DNA of 58,659 bases from Pseudomonadota bacterium (GCA_023386885.1 JAEWIX010000083.1:1-58659); one strand, 5' to 3'; shown: positions 15,542 through 24,477, counted from the first letter of the stretch. Translations and numbers: made by a program. The notes: generated from the sequence alone by a model not told the origin.

Positions 15542-17913
15542 ACCGAGACACACCACGCCCGCGGAGAAGGACGTCCGATCAAGCAGGGATCGATCGCCGC
15601 GACGTGCTCAAGGGCGCTGCCGCATTTGGCATCCTCGGGAACGGAATGTCATCCAAGACCGCTATCGCCGAAACGTTCGAGCCGATCAGACAAGCGAGTG
15701 CATCGATGACCCAGTATACCGGCACGGCAACTTCCCGCATCGACGGACGCGACAAGGTCACCGGCGTCGCGCGCTATGCGGCGGAATTCGGCGCACCCGA
15801 CCTCGCCCACGGTAGCGTTGTGACCTCTTCCATCGCAAAGGGCCGCATCAAACAGATCGACACGGCGCGCGCGATGGACGTCGAAGGCGTGCTCGCCGTG
15901 CTGACGCACCAAAACCGTCCGGCGATGGCCGACAGCGACGAAGCCTATAAGGACGACGTCGCGCCGGAGAAAGGCTCGCCGTATCGACCGCTGTATGACG
16001 ACCACGTTCGCTTCGGCGGCCAGCCTGTCGCGCTGGTGGTGGCCGAGGATCTCGAAACCGCCACCTATGCGGCCTCACTCGTCGAGGTCACCTATGACGA
16101 GGAGCAGCATTTCACCGACTTCGCTCAAGCGCGCGACAAGGCCTTACCGCTGGATGCACCCGCGAAGCCGCGAGGCGATGCCGCGGGCGCCTTCGCGGCT
16201 TCCAATGTCCGTCATCAGGCCGACTATGTCGTCCCGATCGAACACCACAATCCGATGGAGCTATTCGGGTCCACCGCGATCTGGAATGATGGAAAGCTGA
16301 CGGTCTACGACAAGACCCAGGGCGTACAGAACGTTCTTGGCTATCTATGTCGCGTGTTCGAATGCGATCCCGACGATATCCGTGTCGTGTCGCCGTATGT
16401 CGGCGGGGCGTTCGGGTCGGCGTTGCGTCCCGCCTATCAGACGGTTCTTGCCGTGCTGGCTGCCCGAGCGGTTCGCCGCTCGATCCGCGTCGTGCTGACG
16501 CGCCAGCAGATGTATGCGGTCGGCTACCGGCCGGCGATGCTCCAGCGCATCCAGCTTGGAGCAAAGACGGACGGGACCCTGAATGCGGTCACCCACGATG
16601 CGGTGACGTCGACGTCCCAGTATGAAGACTTCCATCGCAACGAAACCACGTGGTCGGGCCTTCTCTATAAGAGCGAAACGGCCAGCTACGCGCACAAGCT
16701 CGCCCACCTCGATCTCCCCACCAGTTGCGACATGCGGGCGCCAAGCGCCGCAACCGGCGTCTATGCGCTGGAAGCGGCGATGGATGAACTGGCGGTGGCG
16801 CTGAAGACGGACCCGATCGAACTGCGGCTGAAGTGCTATTCCGACCGCGATCAAAACAAGGGCCTCCCCTATAGCAGCAAGAATCTGCGCGAATGCTACC
16901 GCCGGGGCGCGGAAGCTTTCGGCTGGGAGCGACGCACTCCCGCACCCCGCTCGATGAAGGAAAGTCACGAACTGATCGGTTGGGGCATGGCGACCGGCGT
17001 GTGGGATGCGATGCAGATGCCGATCACCGTTCGCATCGCTCTCACATCGAACGGCCATGCCGAGGTGTCATGCGCCACCGCCGATATCGGCACCGGCACC
17101 TATACGATCATGGCACAGGTGGCCGCCGATATACTCGGCCTTCCGATTGAGGCGATCTCGATCAAGCTCGGCGATTCCACGCTTCCGCAATCGCCGGTGG
17201 AGGGCGGATCGTGGATGGCGGCCTCGGTTTCCAATGGGATCGTCACCACCGGCAAAGCCATTCGCGACGATCTTCTGAAACTGGCGCAGCGTATCCCCGG
17301 CACACCCTTCAAGGGCCTGAGCAGTGATGACGTGACGCTTACGGACGGCGCGATCGCATCGCGCGCCAATAGCCGGGACGTCATTGCGATCGCCGACGTG
17401 ATGCGTGCGGCATCGGTCGACCGGATCGAGCGCGAAGAGCAGACCACATTCGCCAAGGACGAGGCCCACGCGCACAACACCCATTCGGCGATCTTCGCGG
17501 AGGTGAGGGTCGACGAGGATATCGGCGTCATCCGCGCCACCCGCATCGTCAGCGCCGTCGCGGCCGGCCGCATTCTCAACCTCAAGACCGCGCGCAGCCA
17601 GATTATGGGCGGCATGGTATGGGGGCTCGGCATGGCGCTGCACGAGGAAACGCTGGTCGATCCGCGCCTCGGCCGGATGATGAACGCCAATATCGCCGAG
17701 TATCATGTCCCCGTGAATGCCGACGTTCACGACATCGATGTGATCTTCGTCAATGAGCAGGACGACTTCGTCAACCCGATGGGAATCAAGGGGCTTGGAG
17801 AAATCGGCATCGTCGGCGTTCCGGCAGCGATCGCCAACGCCGTCTATCACGCAACGGGCGTGCGCGTGCGTGATCTTCCGATCACGCTCGACAAACTGAC
17901 ACGAATAAGCTGA
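15538..17913 (+). CDS. paoC: aldehyde oxidoreductase, molybdopterin subunit with Tat-like leader
   Basis: This 791-residue catalytic subunit belongs to the xanthine dehydrogenase/PaoC family. It has a/b hammerhead segments (TSRIDGRDKVTGVARYAAEF), the molybdopterin-binding VVSPYVGGAFGSALRP, and GLGEIGIVG near the C-terminus with the catalytic Glu. GTG 15538 overlaps the paoB stop. The first 40 residues contain a twin-arginine-like motif (IDRRDVLKGAAAFGILG), which E. coli PaoC lacks. The complex may be exported by this subunit's leader. The maturation chaperone PaoD/XdhC is not in the window and must lie elsewhere. Confidence 0.9.
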   Translation: MNRDTPRPRRRTSDQAGIDRRDVLKGAAAFGILGNGMSSKTAIAETFEPIRQASASMTQYTGTATSRIDGRDKVTGVARYAAEFGAPDLAHGSVVTSSIAKGRIKQIDTARAMDVEGVLAVLTHQNRPAMADSDEAYKDDVAPEKGSPYRPLYDDHVRFGGQPVALVVAEDLETATYAASLVEVTYDEEQHFTDFAQARDKALPLDAPAKPRGDAAGAFAASNVRHQADYVVPIEHHNPMELFGSTAIWNDGKLTVYDKTQGVQNVLGYLCRVFECDPDDIRVVSPYVGGAFGSALRPAYQTVLAVLAARAVRRSIRVVLTRQQMYAVGYRPAMLQRIQLGAKTDGTLNAVTHDAVTSTSQYEDFHRNETTWSGLLYKSETASYAHKLAHLDLPTSCDMRAPSAATGVYALEAAMDELAVALKTDPIELRLKCYSDRDQNKGLPYSSKNLRECYRRGAEAFGWERRTPAPRSMKESHELIGWGMATGVWDAMQMPITVRIALTSNGHAEVSCATADIGTGTYTIMAQVAADILGLPIEAISIKLGDSTLPQSPVEGGSWMAASVSNGIVTTGKAIRDDLLKLAQRIPGTPFKGLSSDDVTLTDGAIASRANSRDVIAIADVMRAASVDRIEREEQTTFAKDEAHAHNTHSAIFAEVRVDEDIGVIRATRIVSAVAAGRILNLKTARSQIMGGMVWGLGMALHEETLVDPRLGRMMNANIAEYHVPVNADVHDIDVIFVNEQDDFVNPMGIKGLGEIGIVGVPAAIANAVYHATGVRVRDLPITLDKLTRIS

Positions 17914-17928
17914 GAGTGTGGATCAACG

Positions 17929-19005
17929 ATGGCGGATGTCGATATTCGCAAGGGAATGCCATCCGTCACCTTGACGAAGGACGAATTCGAACGACGCTTT
18001 CGCGCCCGCTTCCGCGATCCCGCTTTTTCGCGTCTGAACGACAGCCTGCAGGTCGTGATCGATGCCGCGTGGGACGGCTACCATCATTCGCGTAAGTCGC
18101 CTTTGACACGAAAAGCCGGACCGGGTTTTGCCGATCCCGACTATGAAATCGCACTTGATTGGCTAGCGGCTCGGGATGATATCCACAAAGCGCAATCGCG
18201 CCATGACGATCCGAACGAGACGCCGCGCATCCTGATCGTCAATGGTTCGCCGAGAAGCGAACATACCTGTCCCGGCGAAATGTCGAAGACATGGCGCATG
18301 GTCGAGTGGGCCGTCGCGGTCTTTCGCGACATGGATCTGGCAGCCGACGTTCTCGATCTCAGCCGTCTGACCTCCGAATTCGGCAAGGCGATCCACCCCT
18401 GCAAAGCCTGCGTCTCGACGTCAATGGCGCTGTGTCATTGGCCTTGCAGCTGCTATCCGAACTACTCGCTCGGCCAGACCGACGACATGATGAACGAGAT
18501 CTACCCGCTCTGGGTGGCCGCGCACGGCATCATGATCGTCACGCCGGTGCATTGGTATCAGGCGCCTACCGTTCTGAAGGCGATGATCGACCGGCTGGTT
18601 TGTGCCGATGGCGGCAATCCCGATCCGTCATCGACCCACGGCAAGAAGGCCGCCGAAGCGAAGGCACTCGAATTGCGCGGCTGGCCTTATCCGCGACATC
18701 TGGCCGGACGCCACTTCTCGGTTGTGGTGCATGGCGACAGCGCCGGTGCCGAGATCCTGCGCCGGTCGTTGACCGACTGGCTTACCGACATGTCGCTGAT
18801 CGGAGCAAGCCGAACCGCCGAACTGGATGGTTATGTCGGCTACATGGAGCCTTATGCAACGTCCCACCAGGACCTCGATGAAGACAAAGCCTTTCGGGAG
18901 GAAGTGCTGAATGCCGCGCATGCGCTCGGCAACGCGGCCCTGCTGCATCGCGCGGGACGCTATCAGTCACCCTCCGCAGGCCTGATCGACCCGGAGCCGA
19001 AATAG
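17929..19005 (+). CDS. NAD(P)H-dependent FMN reductase-like flavodoxin-fold protein
   Basis: The 358-residue protein has an N-terminal helical extension of about 90 residues, then a flavodoxin-like domain with ILIVNGSPRSEHTCPGEMS (phosphate-binding loop). IHPCKACVSTSMALCHWPC, a Cys-rich stretch, and TPVHWYQAPTVLKAMIDRL follow, typical of NADPH-dependent FMN reductases or iron-sulphur flavoproteins. It follows paoC by 15 bases and is probably co-transcribed. It could supply or accept electrons for the aldehyde oxidoreductase; that link is inferred from position only. Confidence 0.75.
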   Translation: MADVDIRKGMPSVTLTKDEFERRFRARFRDPAFSRLNDSLQVVIDAAWDGYHHSRKSPLTRKAGPGFADPDYEIALDWLAARDDIHKAQSRHDDPNETPRILIVNGSPRSEHTCPGEMSKTWRMVEWAVAVFRDMDLAADVLDLSRLTSEFGKAIHPCKACVSTSMALCHWPCSCYPNYSLGQTDDMMNEIYPLWVAAHGIMIVTPVHWYQAPTVLKAMIDRLVCADGGNPDPSSTHGKKAAEAKALELRGWPYPRHLAGRHFSVVVHGDSAGAEILRRSLTDWLTDMSLIGASRTAELDGYVGYMEPYATSHQDLDEDKAFREEVLNAAHALGNAALLHRAGRYQSPSAGLIDPEPK

Positions 19006-19019
19006 CGGAGACAGTCGCG

Positions 19020-19742
19020 ATGGCGAGAATTCGCATCGGCACATCGGGCTGGCATTACGAGTCATGGCGCGGGCCGTTCTTTCCGTCCAGATTGATGGTG
19101 AAACACCAGCTTTCCTACTACGCGTCACAGTTCGAAACGACCGAACTCAACGGCGTGTTCTATCGAACCCCCTCGACGCAGACCGTGGAATCCTGGCGCG
19201 ATCATACCGGAGACGATTTTATCTTCGCCTGGAAGGCCTCCCGCTTCATCACACACTGGAAACGCCTGTCGGATACCTCCACGGACAGCGTGAAGTTGCT
19301 TGAGCAACGCCTTTTCCTGCTTGGCGAGAAAGCCGGACCCGTGCTGTTTCAACTGCCGCCGAACATGAAAGCGGATCATCAACGGCTCGCCCGCTTCCTC
19401 AAGCTTCTTCGCCGGAAGGGACGATATACGTTCGAATTTCGTCATCCGAGCTGGTACACGCCACAGACGATGCGGCTGCTGGCCGACCGCAATATCGCGC
19501 TGTGCATTTCCGATCATCATGACGCGCCATCGCCCTGGGAGCGCACGGCCGATTTCATCTACGTCCGCGGGCATGGACCGGGCGGGCGCTACAAGAATCA
19601 CTATAGCCAACAAACGTTGCACGGCTGGGCCGCCGACTTCCTGAAATGGAAGCGGCGTGGCTTCGATATCTATGCCTATTTCGACAATGATCAGAAAAGC
19701 GCAGCTCCCGCCGATGCGCTTCATCTGAAGCAGCAGATATGA
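19020..19742 (+). CDS. DUF72 domain protein
   Basis: The 240-residue protein has the DUF72 hallmark start RIRIGTSGWHYESWRGPFFP, then FETTELNGVFYRTPS, FAWKASRFITHWKRL and GPVLFQLPPNM. FEFRHPSWYTPQTMRLL and the terminal YAYFDND segment complete it. DUF72 proteins (YecE-like) adopt a TIM-barrel-like fold; function unknown. GGAGA precedes the ATG. It lies 14 bases after the flavodoxin-fold gene, so it probably ends the pao transcription unit. Confidence 0.9.
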   Translation: MARIRIGTSGWHYESWRGPFFPSRLMVKHQLSYYASQFETTELNGVFYRTPSTQTVESWRDHTGDDFIFAWKASRFITHWKRLSDTSTDSVKLLEQRLFLLGEKAGPVLFQLPPNMKADHQRLARFLKLLRRKGRYTFEFRHPSWYTPQTMRLLADRNIALCISDHHDAPSPWERTADFIYVRGHGPGGRYKNHYSQQTLHGWAADFLKWKRRGFDIYAYFDNDQKSAAPADALHLKQQI

Positions 19743-19799
19743 TTGCGCGTCTCTGGCGACGAAATCACTTTCCCGACTGATAAATCACTTGTCACATCA

Positions 19800-20029
19800 T
19801 CAAAGCCGATCCCGAAGCCCGGACACACCGTCCTTGGATGCGCAGTGGTCACAGCAATAGAACACGCCCTTTTGCTCCAGGCCGTGCCCTACGATCCGTG
19901 TCCCGCAATGCTTGCATGTCGGCGCCAATGCGTGAATCGCGCATTCGAAGCTGTCGTATGGGCCTGACCATTCATCGTGACCTGAAAGGCCTTGTCATAG
20001 TCATTGCCGCAGGTTTCGCATGTCGGCAT
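19800..20029 (-). pseudogene. small zinc-ribbon protein, one-base frameshift
   Basis: From ATG 20029 the frame reads MPTCETCGNDYDKAFQVTMN and GQAHT, then loses sense. From the next frame near 19956 it continues DSFECAIHALAPTCKHCG, TRIVGHGLEQKGVF and YCCDHCAS to a stop at 19800. One base restored near the GCCCATACGAC site gives a complete protein of about 76 residues with four Cys pairs. Such small metal-binding proteins with the SFECAI motif are common near stress genes in this group. As written it loses three of four Cys pairs. Its promoter at 20085-20109 is intact. Confidence 0.75.
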
Positions 20030-20082
20030 TTGAATCTCCTCGGGATCGCATGGACAAGGGTTACCGCCGCTGCTCCTGAATC

Positions 20083-20109
20083 GGAACGTGCGGATCGCCG
20101 GTCTGTTCC
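20083..20109. promoter_or_regulatory. palindromic sigma-EcfG-type promoter usable on both strands
   Basis: The sequence is GGAAC (20083-20087), 17 bases, GTTCC (20105-20109). Read on the minus strand it is GGAAC-N17-GTT placed 55 bases before the zinc-ribbon ATG. Read on the plus strand it has the same spacing and would transcribe rightward, antisense to the DUF296 gene. The match on both strands is visible directly; activity in either direction is inferred. Confidence 0.65.
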
Positions 20110-20136
20110 CGAAAGCCTCCGCGCCGACGCTATCGC

Positions 20137-20578
20137 TCAGGTCTCCATGCGAATGAGAGCAAGGCCGGACTCCGTGTCTAACCTTTTGCGCAAATGTGTT
20201 GGGCTCTCGGTAAGCAGGACTTCCAATGTCGGCCGCACGTGGGCTTGGCCGAGATGGCCGGCCAAGGCTGTGCAATCCCGCCGTCCGACGACCACGTGGA
20301 TATGCAGCGCCGGTTCGCCCGAGGGAGATTCCGCGACGTCGCCGATCAACGACGCAACCTCCACCTGCTCGACTGGCGCTATTGTGATACTTTTTTGCTT
20401 TCCAATCGAAGTACAGCAATTCGACGTCGCTGAACGCACCGATCGCGGTGAGTTGCGCGGCCCGAATGCCTTCCGCCTCGATGAACGTCTTCATGCAGTC
20501 CTGCACTTCATCGCCGGTTTCAAGAATGACGGCAAACGTCCGCTGTCCGTTGCTGTCATTCAAAAGCTTGCTCTGCAT
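20137..20578 (-). pseudogene. DUF296 (PPC domain) protein, frameshifted
   Basis: ATG 20578 opens MQSKLLNDSNGQRTFAVILE, then TGDEVQDCMKTFIEAEGI, LTAIGAFSDVELLYFDW, the start of a DUF296/PPC domain. Near 20378-20386 the frame breaks. The next frame carries the rest: PVEQVEVASLIGDVAE, EPALHIHVVVGRRD with the metal-binding HIHVVV motif, AGHLGQAHVRPTLEVLL and ALIRMET. Together they would make about 146 residues, the normal size of stand-alone bacterial PPC proteins. The frameshift separates the trimer core from the His motif. Confidence 0.8.
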
Positions 20579-20826
20579 GTCGTTCTCCTCGCCATCGAGG
20601 GGCATCCGATTTCCGGAACGGGGTGATGGCGGGCTTCGCCGACAACGCGTCGCTATCTCGCAACGGCGAGATCGCTGCCACCCCCAATCTAAAGCTTTCG
20701 GGATGATCTCGTTCCCCAAACGCGTGTGACGCCCGACCTGGAAAAGCTCAACAGCCCCGCTTCGTCGTTTCATTCTGGCGGTAGTCATGTAAAGTTGCCG
20801 CCATCCAATTGAGACCTTTGCAAGCC

Positions 20827-22686
20827 GTGACTGACCAGAAGCCGAGAGACCCAGAAACCTTTCCATTTCGCGGTGGCGAGATGGGAGAACTCATCCGTGC
20901 ACTTGATTGGTCCAGAACCAGCCTGGGGTCGATCGCGGAATGGCCCCCGCATCTGAAGTCGGCCGTCGGGCTTATGTTGCCCGCAAAAGTACAGATCGTG
21001 CTGTTTTGGGGACCGGACTTCGTGGCCCTGTACAACGACACCTACAGGCCCACGATCGGCGACAAGCATCCAAGGGCGCTCGGACGGCCGGCGCGGGAAA
21101 ACTGGTCCGAGTTGTGGAACGATCTTGAACCGTTGCTGAAGCAAGTCCTGATCACCGGCGAAACGGTGTCCGCCAAGGATCGCCCGTTCCATATCGAGCG
21201 CCGCGGTTACCCGGAAGCTGTTTACTTCGACATTTCCTACTCGCCGGTCCACGACGCGTCCGGCGCCGTCGATGGCGTCCTGTGCATCGTCGAGGAAACA
21301 ACACAGCGGATTGCCGCCGAGCAGGCATTGGCGAGGACGGAAGAACGCCTCTCTTACGCTCTCCAGGCTGCCGGCATGATCGGGACGTTCGATACGGACC
21401 TCCGCACGGACACCGTCTATTCGGATGCCCGCTTTGCGACGATGTTCTCGCTGGATCCGCAGAAAGGCGAAAGCGGCGCTCCCCTCGCCGATTATCTCGC
21501 GGCCATTCATCCGGACGACGTTGAGCGGGTGAGCGAAGCCATTCAGCAAGCGATCGTGACGGGAGAAAAATGCATCCTCGAATACCGCGTGGTCAGCCAC
21601 GACGGGACAATCCACTGGCTCGAGGTCCACGGCCAGTGCCTCTACGATGAGGCCGGAAAGCCCTGGCGGATGCCGGGCGTCGCAGTTGACATCAGTGACC
21701 GCAAACAAGCGGAGCTGGCGAGCGCGCGCCTCGCTGCGATCGTCGAATCGTCCGACGATGCGATCGTCAGCAAGAATCTCGATGGCATCATCACCAGTTG
21801 GAATATCGGGGCGGAACGGCTGTTCGGCTACTCGGCTCATGAGGTTGTCGGCAAGCCAATCACGATCCTGATCCCTGAAGATCGGTTGGATGAAGAACTC
21901 GATATTCTGGCCCGGCTCCGTAGGGGCGAGCGCGTTGAGCATTTCGAGACAGTTCGCCGACGGAACGACGGCAGCCTGGCCGATTTTTCCCTGACAATTT
22001 CGCCGATCAGAAACAGCGATGGCCGCATCATCGGCGCCTCGAAAATCGCCCGCGACATCACCGAGCGCAAGGCGGCCGAGCGGCTTCACGCCACGCTGCT
22101 GCGCGAGATGAAGCACAGGCTGAAGAACAATCTCTCGACTGTGCTGGCGATCGCGCGGCAGAGTTTTCGCGGCCACGAAAGCGAGAGCGACGATTTTCGG
22201 AAGTTCGAGGCGCGTCTGCTGGCGTTGTCGAACGGTCACGACCTGATCACCCGGGAGAACTGGGATAGCGCGGAGCTGAAGGACGTCATCGCGCAACTCT
22301 TGACTATGCACGGACGCCAGCGATTTGAAATAGACGGACCAGACCTGCGGCTTTCGCCGAAATCCGCTTTGGCTCTCACATTGGCGCTCCATGAATTGGC
22401 GACCAACGCCGCCAAGTACGGCGCGCTTTCGGTCCCCACCGGCCAGGTCATCATCAAGTGGAGTATCAAGCACGGAGACTCCCCCGGACTCACCTTCTGT
22501 TGGCAGGAGCGAAATGGCCCGGAAGTGAGGTCACCGAGCCGAAAAGGATTCGGTTCGCAGTTGATCGAGCGCGTGTTGGCCGGCGAACTCCAGGGCAAGG
22601 TTCAAATCACTTACGATCCAACCGGAATTGTGTGCGAAATCGATGCCCCGCTATCCGCTGAATGGGAAGAAACGTCGCCAGCATAG
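20827..22686 (+). CDS. PAS-domain HWE-family sensor histidine kinase
   Basis: The protein (619 residues from GTG 20827; a TTG at 20809 is also open) has three PAS-like domains. The first is degenerate (VQIVLFWGPDFVALYNDTYR), the second lies near residues 170-290, and the third (AIVESSDDAIVSKNLDGIIT) near 300-420. An HWE kinase core follows: phospho-acceptor His in LLREMKHRLKNNLSTVLAIA, N-box ALHELATNAAKYGAL, and G-box GFGSQLIERVL. There is no membrane segment, so it is cytoplasmic. HWE kinases feed the PhyR-EcfG general stress pathway in alphaproteobacteria. Its place beside several EcfG-type promoters makes that a reasonable guess; no response regulator is adjacent. Confidence 0.9.
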   Translation: MTDQKPRDPETFPFRGGEMGELIRALDWSRTSLGSIAEWPPHLKSAVGLMLPAKVQIVLFWGPDFVALYNDTYRPTIGDKHPRALGRPARENWSELWNDLEPLLKQVLITGETVSAKDRPFHIERRGYPEAVYFDISYSPVHDASGAVDGVLCIVEETTQRIAAEQALARTEERLSYALQAAGMIGTFDTDLRTDTVYSDARFATMFSLDPQKGESGAPLADYLAAIHPDDVERVSEAIQQAIVTGEKCILEYRVVSHDGTIHWLEVHGQCLYDEAGKPWRMPGVAVDISDRKQAELASARLAAIVESSDDAIVSKNLDGIITSWNIGAERLFGYSAHEVVGKPITILIPEDRLDEELDILARLRRGERVEHFETVRRRNDGSLADFSLTISPIRNSDGRIIGASKIARDITERKAAERLHATLLREMKHRLKNNLSTVLAIARQSFRGHESESDDFRKFEARLLALSNGHDLITRENWDSAELKDVIAQLLTMHGRQRFEIDGPDLRLSPKSALALTLALHELATNAAKYGALSVPTGQVIIKWSIKHGDSPGLTFCWQERNGPEVRSPSRKGFGSQLIERVLAGELQGKVQITYDPTGIVCEIDAPLSAEWEETSPA

Positions 22687-22828
22687 TTGCGCGTATCACT
22701 CATCAAGCGAACTCAGCACGAGACATCCGGCGGCTCGGCGGGAAGCACAATAGACCCGAAGCGGGCTGAAGCATTCGTGGTGCGCCGACGACACTCTCTG
22801 CTGTCAGCCCGCAGATCCATCGCTGGCC

Positions 22829-23460
22829 TTATCCGAAGGTCCTCTTCTCGTAGATTGTGGAAACGGCCCTTCCATCCCATACATAGCAAAGGTGTCGTTC
22901 CTGCCGATAATTGGATAGAACCCGGGGACGAAACACGGCGGCACATTCACCCCCATCATCGCGAATGCTTGCGTAGACGATTCCATCGGAGCCGTTTTCC
23001 CGGAGTTTCAGAGCGAATTCCTGCGACACCGCATAGTTGCTGGCATGACTTTCTCGCATTGCCCGGATGTCATGCAGTTCGGCATCGAGATCGACGGCAT
23101 AGACCCGCATGTCGATTTCCTGAGCGGGTTCACTGGTTGCCTGCAGGAATCGAACACGATGGTAGCGTGTTTCGGCAATAGCCGTCTCAATCGTGCGCGC
23201 GGCATAGAAAACGCCATACGCTCCGTTCGTAAAGCGATCCCCGTCGGGATTGAGGTGGGTGAACGCAGCCATGATCGGCGTGCTGCCAGGTCCAGACACT
23301 CTGTCCTCGTGCGCCACGAGGCGAATGTCCCCCGCCTCCTCGCGGAGCCTGTCATTGCTCATCGCCTCAATCTGGAAACTGCCTCAAGGTCGGCAGGATC
23401 GGCGACAGCTTCAAAGAGATTGATGGGTGGAAGCCGGCTCTTGAGGCGGTTAGGCAACAC
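22829..23460 (-). pseudogene. RES-domain toxin-like protein, frameshifted near residue 27
   Basis: From about 23460 (GTG) the frame reads LPNRLKSRLPPINLFEAVAD and PADLEAVSRL before a stop. The next frame then gives IEAMSNDRLREEAGDI, RVSGPGSTPIMAAFTHLNPD, YGVFYAARTIETAIAETRYHR and LCYVWDGRAV. Together they form the RES domain, known in some members to act as an NAD-degrading toxin. One missing base near 23370-23380 explains the break. An internal ATG at 23362 still opens 177 residues, so a shortened product is possible. I found no antitoxin (DUF2384-type) upstream. Confidence 0.7.
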
Positions 23461-24024
23461 TTCACCCGGCAATGCGGCATCCGCGGCGAGAACGACCGCA
23501 CAACCGGGTCGCAGCCGGAACGGCAGGGGATCAACTGCGTTCCGTCAGATGGCTACAAGCCCTGACAGCCAAGGCCCTTGAGCACATTTTCTCATCATCA
23601 AACAGCCGGCCACAGGGCAGGCGATCGCCATGACGTACCAGATTGCCTCAACCGTGCAACTCGCCCTGCCCGCCACCGCAACTGCAAACCTCCGTGAACC
23701 TTTCGGTTGCGGTCCCGACCAAACCATTAACATCGATCTTGTTTGAATGCCGCTCCCCGACCGGTTCTCATCAACGGATGGCCGATCTGATTAAAACGCG
23801 CTAATATCATTAAAGGTAACTTAGAGGTTCGCATCCTGCTCCCGCTGGCATTCTTTGCCAAAGCAAGAAGCGAAAAATCACTGAACCTCAAGTAGTGCGT
23901 TGAAGGCATCGACTGTTTCGGAAGCCAGCGCAAACGCGGCGAACTGGGATTCGGGATACAAGTGTAACGCGCGCGCAGGCAGAATTTTCAAGGGGAATTG
24001 CAACTTTCATCAAGGAGCATTGCC
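23461..24024. other. intergenic region, nothing recognised
   Basis: The stretch lies upstream of the RES gene, where an antitoxin gene would be expected, but no frame resembles one. It is AT-richer around 23780-23900 than its surroundings. I see no RNA gene or strong hairpin. Confidence 0.5.
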
Positions 24025-24477
24025 ATGGGCGGATTCGTTGCCGACAAATACGTTCCATTTATCTCGGTCCAACTGGACCTGAGATTTCAGGACGAAGCTC
24101 TCACCGAAATGATCGAACTCCAAAAAGAGTTCAAGATTTTCTCGCAACATCACTCACTGGCCAGCGCCGCAGCACTGCTCAATCTGGCACCACCGGAAGC
24201 CAAGGACCGTCGCGGCTGGTTTCGCTTTCTCGACGGCCTGAAGAAAGTGCCTTCGGACATAGCGGACATGTCCGGGCATGATCGCATCGTCTCGGCGCTG
24301 AAGAAGAACCTGGAGGCCAAGACGCCGATGCAGGTGCATTTCACCTGGCATCCGGCCAAATCTGAGCCCGGCGTCATCGTGACCACCGAACCGGCGTTCA
24401 GTTTCAGCAAAACCGAATACATCACCATATCGGTGCCGACCGGGCGAGTGAGCGAGCGCAAGACCAAAAGTGCCTGA
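24025..24477 (+). CDS. hypothetical protein coupled to a methyltransferase
   Basis: The 150-residue protein starts MGGFVADKYVPFISVQLDLR after a well-placed AAGGAG. It is rich in alternating strand/helix segments: LTEMIELQKEFKIFSQHHSL, GWFRFLDGLKKVPSDIADM, TPMQVHFTWHP and EYITISVPTGR. I recognise no family. The stop overlaps the GTG start of the methyltransferase gene, so the two are translated together. The C-terminal beta-rich part could be a binding domain. Function unknown. Confidence 0.75.
   Translation: MGGFVADKYVPFISVQLDLRFQDEALTEMIELQKEFKIFSQHHSLASAAALLNLAPPEAKDRRGWFRFLDGLKKVPSDIADMSGHDRIVSALKKNLEAKTPMQVHFTWHPAKSEPGVIVTTEPAFSFSKTEYITISVPTGRVSERKTKSA

Noticed and set aside
20691..20715. 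GGAAC-N17-TTT before the DUF296 gene as a sigma-EcfG promoter
   Set aside because: Same -10 mismatch; and the distance to ATG 20578 is over 110 bases.
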